64,000 nt of DNA. It comes from Liolophura sinensis (taxonomy: Eukaryota > Mollusca > Polyplacophora > Chitonida > Chitonidae). The translations under genes were made by a program, and so were the position numbers. Where the stretch lies: positions 84,800,644-84,864,643 of the forward strand of contig NC_088295.1 of NCBI RefSeq assembly GCF_032854445.1, in the 5' to 3' direction. The notes beneath the pieces are model-generated. The model ran no database searches, was not told the DNA's origin, and was given only the letters and a program-made list of their open reading frames with translations. Of the stretch, positions 39,201 through 49,699 are shown piece after piece; the first letter of the stretch is position 1, and every line of letters begins with the position of its first letter.

Positions 39201-39680
39201 CTGCTAAACCGTTATAGGGAATGATGTGAAGCACGCGCGAATTTGAACAAGATAAGCAGCTAGTACATGCTGTACGGAACAACTGGGACAACTGCTGCAG
39301 CGGCACAGACAGTTCGATCCAAATATATATACAGGTGTGACAACAGTTTCAAAATGTGGAGCCTGAACATTAAGGAATAGAATTTCTGGGACCCAGTGTG
39401 TTTCTGGTGATATTAAAACAAGACATGTAGTGACCTGGTGATTGTAAGCCTGTGCGAATATAACGCGTGTCTTGGTAACAGTGGTTTCTATTTTTCGTGA
39501 ACTGTACGAATATAATATCTGAATTAAGATTGCTATGTTAGTATTTCTGGTGACCGTGACGCCTCTAGGAATGTAAGGTTTGTCCTAGGATTACTGTGAT
39601 GCCGTGTATACTGGAAACCTGTCCAAAAAATCACGTCTGTAATATGATTGTAGAAACGTCTCATATATAGAAGATCAACT
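33217..39680. other. Gene-free stretch, nothing recognised
   Basis: Frames of up to 107 codons (36980-37303) have no domain resemblance. Near 39541 and 39702 the string GACCGTGACGCCT recurs after TATTTCTG, a small dispersed duplication. No mobile element or RNA gene was seen. Confidence 0.45.
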
Positions 39681-40457
39681 CTATATTAGGGCTACTGTAC
39701 TGTATTTCTGATGACCGTGACGCCTGTGGATATTGAAATAGTCAAATAGCCGTAACGTAAGCAGAAATACCACAGTGCTGTCTGGGCAGCCGGCGAAGAC
39801 AATTTTGAAGGCAAGAGGAAGCTGCACTGTGGTAGTCTTCAGACCTGAAGGTACTTCAAACTGATTACCAATTTTATCATTTGCACCCTTGAGTACAAGC
39901 TGAAATTGCACCGCGTTGGCATATGTGCTGAAAGTCGCTGCAGTTGTCTACAATCGAAGCCACTGGGCACCCAGCCGGGCTTCATTACCATCCATCACTT
40001 GGGCGATATGAAATGTCGGACGTCCAACTATATCAGCGGCAGCTACAGGCTGCGCAATGCAAGAGAAAACCGCGGAGCTTCGCGAGTGTGTAGCGACCCA
40101 TAGTGTATCTCTTGTGCTCAGTTGTAGATCATCTGCTGGCAGCAAATACCGAGAGTTTGTTGGAGAAACAATCAAACATACCTCGCCATTTGGTATTTTC
40201 TTTGATACATAATCTGGGTTTGATGCGGTAGCTATGCCCACCACTTGTGTCTATCAAGAAATCCGGTCTTGATTTACAATTAGCGCTGTCTAAGCAGGTT
40301 GATAATTTTTCTGGAATACCGGCGGCCGTGTTGATCGGAGGCACCACTCGCCTGCTCTCCACTTGTCCCTCCAAGCTGAACACCGTGGTGCCAGGTGCCC
40401 TCGCCAGCAGGACTTCCCATACAGCTACTACAAAAGCTACACCCGAATCTGATAAAC
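39681..40457 (-). pseudogene. Decayed coding-like stretch, family unknown
   Basis: On the minus strand a protein-like reading runs almost through this interval. It opens after a possible splice acceptor (TTTATCAG, ending at 40458) with VAFVVAVWEVLLARAPGTT and VFSLEGQVESRRVVPP. Near 40250 it changes frame into VGIATASNPDYVSKKIPNGE. It continues through LLPADDLQLSTRDTLWVATH and VGRPTFHIAQVMDGNEARLG to a stop at 39948-39950. Beyond that stop the same frame stays open through VQFQLVLKGANDKIGNQFEV and LPLAFKIVFAGCPDSTVVF. Parts are visibly GC-richer than the flanks. The one frameshift and one in-frame stop suggest a pseudogene, or exons whose junctions I cannot place. I do not recognise the family. 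A chance reading is possible. Confidence 0.35.
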
Positions 40458-41328
40458 ATTGAAGTGACTTGGAAAAGCCACGTTTGTCATTCTGCGGATT
40501 TTAGTGAAAAGGTAAGTAAAAGTGTTTGTTGGCTGTGTGTTTAAAATGCTCCGCTCTATACGTCTGTCTTGATCTAGTGCACGTATAGGAAAAACCTAAC
40601 TGTTAAGGCGCCTGTATCTGCGTGTTGCACAAGTGGAACAAATACTTCCGAATCAGTAGTTAAATCTAGAAATTTGATCTTATTCTGATTGTAGTATCAA
40701 CAGAATCTCTTGTTCTAAAGACGTCGCTCTAAGACACGAAACTCTTATCGCTTCTGACAGCTCGCATGATTCTAATACGTATTACTCCATATACTAAAAC
40801 GTGCTTGCCCCTGGAAGGAATTCTCAAAACCAGAGTTTCGTGACTCGTCCCTTCGTCTTATTTAACTCTCGTGTGACGTTTTGACGTAGATATCAGACAG
40901 GAAAATGAAAGGGCTTGTTGTACCTTACGTTAAGCAAACTGGGTACCATCACTCCACGTGGGTTGCTACGTGTCGTGTATATACAGTGGTTTAGACTGGA
41001 GATGAATAGGAGATGTTTATGATAGTTGATTTACAACACTTGCACACTCACCCCCATGAATCAGGAAAGGATATATGTCAAGATAATCAATAGTGGTGTC
41101 ATCTAATGGAGGAATTAATGAATACACTAATTCTGTGATGAATGAATGGATAATACGTGCATCTGTCCCATGTATATCTATAAATCTATAAATCCCTATA
41201 CATTTATGAAGACTACAAAGTGCCCGCACGAAATATGACAATCTGCAGGCGGAACGAATCCTGAACAAAGTTTCAAACTCCTTTATACATAGGCCCTAGT
41301 TGTATTTGTTTGCAATGACATTTGCTTA
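40458..41328. other. Gene-free stretch, nothing recognised
   Basis: The longest frame is 83 codons (41017-41268, minus) and shows no family signature. A GTAAGT donor-like string at 40511 on the plus strand is unsupported by an exon. Confidence 0.45.
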
Positions 41329-41540
41329 CACTAAAAAAAAATCTGTTTATTTAACAGAAAATCTGATGTCTGACTGAAGCCATAATGTATTCTGTTGATA
41401 TATCCTGTTAGTCTAGTAGAATCTGTATGTGGAAGTAATAACATATGTGTGTTATATTTAACAGAACAATAGCAGAATATATCCTAGCATCACTCAGACA
41501 GCATATTTCTGTTAAAAGTAATAGATTCATTTTTTGAGTG
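41329..41540. mobile_element. TA-flanked MITE, 212 bp
   Basis: The ends are inverted: CACTAAAAAAAAATCTGTTT at the left, and at the right the complement reads CACTCAAAAAATGAATCTAT. Both arms go on to a shared TTTAACAGAAA and then GTCTGA. TA lies directly outside each end (41327-41328 and 41541-41542), the usual target duplication of Tc1/mariner-type elements. There is no open frame, so it would depend on a transposase encoded elsewhere. Confidence 0.8.
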
Positions 41541-41628
41541 TAGTTTTATTATATAACTCAGCGGAAGCTTTTTAGACGGGAACTGGCGGCAAGAGTAGAT
41601 ATAGGAATGGATAGAGAAGGAAGGCTTC

Positions 41629-41646
41629 GGGGGGGGGGGGGGGGGG
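41629..41646 (+). repeat. G18 homopolymer
   Basis: Eighteen consecutive G residues. Length is likely variable between individuals, and such runs are prone to sequencing error. Confidence 0.9.
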
Positions 41647-42017
41647 TTCGGTCGTTTGCACAGATCAGAGACAAACTTATGTTTCCGTCTGTATATGTTT
41701 ATATAGACTTAGCCACGGGTATCTGTGTACTAACATTCAAGCCGGTGTATGTTAAGTAGACGTAAGACACTATATCATTTTATCATCAGTTGCTTTTGGC
41801 TGTCTTTAATACACTCATTTGTTACATATAGGTTGTTTTTTTTTTTTTAATTTTAGCTTCGTTGTGCCAAATCAAACTAATATAACTCCAAAAGAAGACG
41901 ATATAAAATCACCAGACGTAAGGGAGAATTAAATGCGCAGAAAGCATGAATGATAAAAATGCTCCGGTGATAGAAATAAACGACACGTCTCTGGTGATTA
42001 AGGGCAACAATCTTACT

Positions 42018-42059
42018 GCCTGGTCCCAATCGGCTTTTGCCTGGTCCCAATCGGCTTTT
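42018..42059. repeat. 21-bp perfect tandem duplication
   Basis: GCCTGGTCCCAATCGGCTTT plus T occurs twice in succession without a mismatch, indicating a recent slippage event. Confidence 0.95.
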
Positions 42060-45000
42060 GGCTTACATAATTCCAAGCGGTAATAAGATGTCAGTTATAT
42101 CACATCAGTATGGTTCTGAATCCAAGAATTTGCGGTGACATTAGTTGTCTGTTTAGGAAAACATAACGACATACATGTGTTATTTGGATAGTCTATTGAA
42201 TACAAAGATGATTACAGGCATACTGATGATTTCATACCGACCTATACGCAGTGGACAATGCTGATAGAATGGAATAAATCAAAGTCTGAGCCGTCAGTCA
42301 CTGTCGTCCTGTATAACTGGTAGACGGGGATATTAAATCTATCTCGGGAAGGTGAGCTAAGCCATCTGAACAAAGGTCTAGTTTATTTTATTATACACTT
42401 ATGTCCTGTCTAAGTGAAATTCCATGTTGCCAGCTTATACGAATGACATACTAAAGCTGTAAAAACGCTTGGCATTGTATACGTTGCATAGGATGTGCAT
42501 ACACCCTTCCTCGAAAACAGTAATAATACAAGCTCCGACTGGAAAGCTTTTCGCTCCTGTCACTATTACAAAACCTGTTTGGAGTTTTTATGGTATTTCT
42601 TATTACCAGAAGAGAAAATAATCCGCGTAATCAACATTCTGTTTTATCTTGCTGGTGACAGCTGATGACGCTTACTATGTGGAATGGATTAAATGAATAA
42701 TCTAGTACTCAGACATTCACTATTTAGATGAATCTAGCGGTGTTTTTCTGTTCCGTTATCATTTCTGAAGATATATCATTGCATTAACCACACGGTATTT
42801 CTACATGTTCAGGACTGTTTACAATGATAAAAAGTGCATAACCTCATCTCTGATTATTTCACGGTTTGTTGGAGAGTGAATGTTCAAGACTTATAGTTTA
42901 CGAAGTTTGCCATGATTCTATACCAGCTGCAAATGGCTATCCAAGTGAGGTTTCTTCGTAACTTTTAATTTAAAGATATCTGTTGTACATGGACAGATAA
43001 ATTTTTTTTGTGAAGGTCATGAGGTGTCAAGATAATGACACCACATGACATTTGATATACTGGTAACTGAAAATCGTAGGTGTATAGATGATGATCAGAA
43101 TTGTAGTTACAGTTGACGTTACCGAACACATGCATGTGATGGAGCCATTTGGTTAAACTTCATCTTGTAAAATTACCCAACCTGACAATTGGCAATCTGA
43201 CGCAATGGGTCTATCTTAATGCTCATAAAGCCAAAATAGCCGAAAGCTGTAGTAGTGGAACTATCGTCTTGTTGTGACTTCAAATGGTGAGAGAAAACAA
43301 GCATGACACTTGTTCGCTAAAGTGTGTTTTAATGTAACCTGTTCGCTGCTCGCAATGATGATGATGGCTGTGTGGTATCTGAGTGGGCAAGACTGTCATG
43401 CGGTCGACTGGTTGTGAACATCATGTTACGCAATCTGTATTTTCACATATCGAGAATTATCGCCCGGACCAGTTCGTCCGCCAATCCACAGCGACACATG
43501 ATTTATAACGCGCTTAAAACAATCGAGAATGCTGTTTATTTTTTTAACCATAGCGCGTACTGGGCAGAAAACCATGCAAGACATGTAATCAATTTTGCTC
43601 AACACGGACACAGGGTGGCGGATGTGGCGAGTTAGGGTGATATCAGCGAGCAGCGGGACAACTCTAAATCGGATTTCTTGTATTCTTGCTCGGTAGTCCT
43701 GAACTAGAAACGACACAAGAACGATGGCCAGCCTTTAGAAAAACATTTTGCGCAACCCGGTATTTTTTGCCAATGGATGGTATTGGTATAATGTCATTAA
43801 CAATTTTCCTCACAAAACCTGTTTTAGAATATAAATATGTTACAAATTGCTTTTCTCTCCCAGAAGAATACGAACTGCTGAAACAAAGCAAACTCAAATC
43901 TTTGGTAATTAATTTTCATTTGTCAAAGCCCACTTCATTCATATTTTATTGATGGTTTATGTTGATGAATTGCTTTCTTCCCAGTATAACTATAGTTGAA
44001 TTGCCAGTATTAATGGTGATTTCTTTTTAAACACAGACCTATACTTATTCATATATAATATAATGAAATATAAGCCTTTTTTGGTTATTACACATCTACA
44101 ACTGGCAACAAATAGGAACTGCCAAGTGCTACTTCTGACCGTCATTCAGATGCCATCTGTCCGGCACTCTTAGATTGCCCATAGTTTCCATGAGGCTAAC
44201 CTGGGTTTCAATAAATCTCTATTTCCATTTCTATCCTCTGACGTTTATCGACTCAATACAATTAAAGGCGACTGTCCCGAATCGCTATCAGTCGTTGGAC
44301 AAACCGTCGCATTTCTTCAGCACCATACTTTTGTGTGGACGGAGCTGGTTTACTGACGGAGCTGGTCATGTGACTCATATTGATCTACCGAACCACTGCA
44401 TTTGTTTAGGTGAATTATTATCCCTCAGACATATTGCTGTTGGGGGAATAATTGCCTTGATAAAACCCCAGAAATCTATTTGGATGAACTACCTCCAAAC
44501 GTAGGTTGACAGTGATTTTTCTATTTTGGAAGAAAAGGGTTGTTTAGCGCAGCTCTTTTGAGCGTAATCTGTTTGTTTCCATATATCTTTCACAAAATCC
44601 TTATCAGAGGATATATTTCTAATTTTTACATACATGTATACATTCAGGTTTCCATTTCTTTCTTGGTTCTCGGTATCCTGTGCTTTTTGTTTATCCGTAT
44701 ATTTACGTAGGACTGGGTCGTGTTGTAGGAACAGGTATGCGGTTATAACCACGTGGGGGTATATTGGGAAACGATTAGTTGTTGGGTAGCAAACCTGTCC
44801 TTCCTGGCTCGTTCACATTCCCACCATATGGACAGTGATAAATTACACTCTCTTTGTAGTTTATACTCTGTTGCACTGGGTCGGTATCTCCCTGTGTAAA
44901 TAGCACATACGGAGAAGCAACGGCTTCAAAGTAAACCGAGAGTTTTACAGAGGCAATAGTTAAACATTTTGAACTGAACAGGACAACACGTGAGATTATT

Positions 45001-45754
45001 CACAGTGGTGAAACGACTGAATTATGGCCCCTACTAGTTCTTCATTCACCGACGGGGATCTCAATAAAACAACCATCTGCACCTGACTTCAGAAATCTGC
45101 TAGTATGGTATGACCTACATATAGCTTATCGAGCGGAGCAGTTGGTTGAGTTATACCATTGGGGCATATACTTGGTTGGAGGTAGGAGTCATCTTTGGAT
45201 GAAGTATGACCTCAGCTTCCTCCTCACTAAACTTTAAACACATTTTCTTATGAGTAATACGTATTTTGCGCTGGATGTTGCAGGATCCCCGGATTGCCTG
45301 TTACATGCACTTCGTTCACTTTTTTACGCACGCAAGACATACCATTACAAAGGCAATAGCAAAAACTTGTAAAGAAAAAAGTTATGGAGACTTAAAATAT
45401 ATGAAATAAAATATATGAATAACAATCAGACCTTATACACCTTTGGAAATTTCGTTTTGGTGGGATCCTTTTCGAAGCAGTGACAATTCATACGTAAAAA
45501 CTGACAGGTCAATTGTTTTTTTCCAGTCTGAGAATAGATTATCTGGTAGGTTCACGTTCATATGACCGCCATGGTTTATTGATCATGTCATAGGACACAC
45601 ACTTATATATTAAGAGTCTATCCGTCTGAAATGTATTCTCTGTCCGCTGGATTTGTGCTGGACAACTCTCCGGTCAGGAAGGATAGTGCAGCTTGGAGTC
45701 TGGGAATGCCAGACAAATACGGAGTCCTAGGACCGCCGTATTATTCAAGAACTC
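42060..45754. other. Gene-free stretch, nothing recognised
   Basis: Opposite-strand frames at 43372-43897 and the 109-codon frame at 44175-44504 show no family signature. No repeat structure was noticed. Confidence 0.45.
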
Positions 45755-45908
45755 TCAGTCACTTTCTCCATTGATGGTTTCACAGAACGCTTGGACAATA
45801 CGTTGTGTTACTAATTCTTGGAATGAAGGACGATATTGGTAGTTTGGTACCATTGTGTGTGAATTAAAATCTATCCACACTGTTAGACTTCCAACTACTA
45901 AAACTCTG
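45755..45908 (-). CDS. Weak exon candidate, possible SEA-like segment
   Basis: The end of a 123-codon minus-strand frame reads VVGSLTVWIDFNS, then YRPSFQELVTQRIVQAF and CETINGESD before a stop. The pattern (a hydrophobic strand, then P.FQELV..IV.AF) resembles SEA domains of extracellular and membrane proteins in spacing and wording, but the similarity is short and was judged by eye. An acceptor-like ...GTTTTAG lies just upstream on that strand, near 45900. No neighbouring exon was found. The upstream part of the frame looks non-coding. It may be a stray exon, a pseudo-exon or chance. Confidence 0.2.
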
Positions 45909-48900
45909 TAAGTCTGGTGTTTGCTGGTATGGATACAAATACATTGTTGTTGGTAAAATATCCCCCAAAAAGAAAAGAACAAAAAACACTGCCTAGAACT
46001 ACCTGATTCATATACTGGCGATCCGTTTCTTTGCAAAAAAACTTGCAGGTGTTTGATAATATGCATCCAAGGTAAGTTATGCTTTAGTTTCCGTGACTCA
46101 GGTGATACTGACTCCACCAGTAACAACCTTCTCTATCTATCCCCGCCGAGACGCACGTTCCGTCAGTTCTCGCGATATTCACAGTATACTGTGACGGTTG
46201 TGATAGAAAACAAATACCAGTGCTATGCCAGAGCATCCCACAAGCTATGGTTTCCTAACACTACAAACTGCTTTTTTAATAGAAAACCAGTGAAATAATC
46301 GTCGATCCATTTATCTACCACCTATACACATAGTTTCCTCAGAAGGCAGACCTGTTTATTTGCACTTGTCAGCGTCTCGCTGTGACTCTGTTTATTTAAG
46401 CCAAAGGGTATGGGTAGGAATAAACCTTGACAACGTGCTCAGTCAATTAAACTCACACCCTCTGGACGTAGCCCCTTCGTGTATAACGTATCGGTACCAG
46501 ACAGATTGGACTTCTGCTACCAAACGCAAGTCAGCCCCTTTTATCCAAACCTAATGGAAATACCATGGTACTACTTTCTAACTGCTGCGAGCGTTACAGA
46601 GGATTGTTATTGTTTTTGCGTGACTGATGAAGATGAGGATCTGTTTACCTTCACGAAGCCTGAAATGATCGTTTAGTCGAAAGGGTTTGAAGATACTCAA
46701 GGGCTGATTACCTTGGAATAGATAAGGATAGGTGCAAATATTATAGACACAAGAGAACATATGTTTTGGTATGGGGTATTTGATACAAAACAGAAGCAAA
46801 CGGGGAGAAATGTTATCTACCTTTTGAGATCGAGTTTTGTATTGATCGTTGCTTTTGACCTTCGTTTGTGTATGCTAAAATGTGACTTCTGCCACATAAA
46901 TAAATCAAAGGCAAGATGAAACCTGCCTTACGGCTTCATTTATTATTCGTCGTCATGTACTCTCAGTTCATTAATGAAAAATGAATGGTAGAGATGAATG
47001 CTCAGTGCATAGAAAATACACGGCTAGCATCTGGTCATGGATTTTCCATCAAATTAGTCCTCTATTCTATCTACTTTTAAATAATTTACATGTTATTATT
47101 TGATGAAGTCCATCTCCTTGGACATACATGTAACAACATATCGTGAGTTGTGGCAATAATATACCAACCTTCAGCTGGCTTCATATGTTTACTTCGTGTC
47201 CAAATAATGTTTCAGTGCTGTACTGTCCATTTAATATATTCCTGTTGGAAGATTTGCGCAATGCATTGCCTTATGTGATTTCTCTTGTCACGGTTGTGTC
47301 ATGAAAACGCTTTCTGACCACCCAAAATTAGGTGACCTCATCTCTGAGAAGTAGGTCCAGCATAGATATAGATACAAATGGACTCATTATATCAACTCCA
47401 TGCCGTATGTGGCTTCTTATAGGAGAGAAAGTGTAGTTTACCTATAAATCCCTCTCAAATACGATGATAAATATAACTTAAGACGATGACCGGCTTTATC
47501 CATTCAGAGTAAACTGATACAGCCTATCTCCTATCGCAAACAGACAGTCACTGTTGAGTGTTTAGGTTATAGCGTGCTTAATTTTGCCTAGATACAAAAT
47601 CTTCTTTCTAACTAAACTCTAACTGTCATTTAAAAATGATACGCGGGTTAACCTTTTGATTGATGTCTTGAAAACGCGCCTATCAACATTTTTGGGGTGT
47701 AAATATTTACAAATCATGCTTAGTAACTGTTTGGTTGTTCCAGTATCACCACGACAATTGTTGTAAAATGGCGTACGGCGAGTGACATGGCACGAACTGA
47801 GGCATACAGGCTATGAGTTAGCTATAATTCAACCAAAAATTGTCAAAGTTATCGCTTTATCATCACCTTTTCATAAACAGGAAAACCAGATAAATTTAAT
47901 GACATCATCATATCTACAGCTCGACCAGAGGTGAATGCCTCACCATAGTCTGGACGAATCTAGTTTATGGTACGAAAACATGGCCACGGACATGTGTGCC
48001 ATGACCGATAACAAAGGTTGGATTTACATGCAGATACTAAGCATAACTGAAAGCTGACAGTTACAGAGTGATACGTAACGCCGACAGTAAGGGATGGCAG
48101 GTGTGAACACAGAAGTCAGGAGTGATTTGATATGGTAGGTGTTAATGCTACGTCTGGGTGATGGAGTTAATAACAGCAACACTTGAGGGTCGGGAAACGT
48201 CATGCTGGTCCGTGAGGAAGTACAAAGACCAGGGATGGTATGGAGCTAATGGATACGTGGCAAGTAACCTTGTCCCCCGCGACACCGACAGAGGTTTTGA
48301 CGTAATGACGGGTACAGGTAAATGCTATCGAGTAAATGATCTGACTTACTCAGTCTACTGTTGTGCACTTTTGTACACTGATGGTCCAGTGCCACCGAGG
48401 TAATGGCCACCACTGTCACTTACTTAACACATACATGTAAAGAGGAATACAAATGAAATGGAAATTACGACAAATTTAGGATCTTTTGAAACTAGTGTAA
48501 GTTCATGCAAGAGTGTAAGCTGACGTCACGGCTGACGCCAGAGTTATCCCTGGGGAGAATGGCCTGGGTCATGGCACGGAAGAAATCCCAAACTGTTTTC
48601 ATACATCAGCCTGTTTGACAAATGTTAACTTTTTGTCGATCTTTCCATTCCAAAAGAGACATCGGTTTTTTTCCAAAGCCCTGTTCTTCAGCGTGTTTAA
48701 CAATGTACGCTGGTTTAGGAGACGTAAAAATTGGCTCATGATATATACATGTATGGTTTGATGTCGCTCCGAAAGCTCACGGCTGTAGTATACTGTATGA
48801 CGATGATCAATGCTCAGATGTTAAGGTTTTATATAAGAACAGATTTTATCACGACTGCTCGTGAAGAGGACAAAAGCGGACATGTGACTGCAGTAATCAG

Positions 48901-49237
48901 ACATCCCTGATGTTACCTTCTCTGAGAAAGCCGTCGTTTTCTCCTCTCCGGGTCAAATATTTGCTTTAGGCTCCGTATAACAGCGGCTGTAAAAATATAA
49001 CCAACCGTTGCATTGGTCGCACAGTGTTACATCTATGAGTATTTGAGATAGAAAACAAGCTAGGTAACAATGTTACATTAAGTTAAACACTACTTTTCAC
49101 AAAATGTTTTAGCAGAAAGTTGTCGTTATTTGACCTCTTTCTGCTATAATCACTATTGAACGCGCTGAGTTTCAAGTCCGTCACCTAATTACTAGGAGCC
49201 TCAGTGCCAGACGCCTATTCTACAGGGATAAAGATCA
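45909..49237. other. Gene-free stretch, nothing recognised
   Basis: Only short frames (up to 81 codons) without domain resemblance, and no repeats noticed. Confidence 0.45.
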
Positions 49238-49368
49238 GGGCGCTGTTTCACAAAGTACTCTTAACGTTACATTCACTTAACTAACACGGCAACCAGTACT
49301 ATCGGCACTAAGTCGTGATAGTAGTTGCGAGCTCGTAACGTTAAGAGTGCCTCGTGAAACTGGTCCCA
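49238..49368. mobile_element. Fold-back MITE-like element, about 131 bp
   Basis: The left arm GTTTCACAAAGTACTCTTAA plus CGTTAC (49245-49270) pairs with the right arm GTAACGTTAAGAGTGCCTCG plus TGAAAC (49335-49360). Inside, GCAAC/GTTGC and ACTATC/GATAGT also pair, so nearly the whole unit is one hairpin. No coding capacity and no clear target duplication. Confidence 0.75.
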
Positions 49369-49439
49369 GACCTGTAATTGTCTAGTATCTGATAGCCAGG
49401 AACCTATTGTCAAGGATCTCATTCAGTGAACTAATTGCC

Positions 49440-49641
49440 AGGGATCTCACTCAAGCATTTAACTGCACGCAAACAACTGACATGGATCTCGTGCTTAGAC
49501 ACCTAAATATCAAGGATCTCAGTTCGGGCACCTAATTGCCAGGGATCTCACTCAAGCATTTAACTGCACGCAAACAACTGACATGGATCTCGTGCTTAGA
49601 CACCTAAATATCAAGGATCTCAGTTCGGGCACCTAATTGCC
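49440..49641. repeat. 101-bp exact tandem duplication
   Basis: Two 101-bp copies (49440-49540 and 49541-49641) are identical by eye, and the start of a third follows (AGGGATCTC). The unit itself contains several GGATCTC-centred sub-repeats that extend to about 49400 on the left and 49700 on the right, so an older short repeat was recently re-duplicated. Confidence 0.95.
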
Positions 49642-49699
49642 AGGGATCTCGCACCTTACCGCCAGGAACGCCAGAGTCAGGGATTTAAATTTCAAGTAT

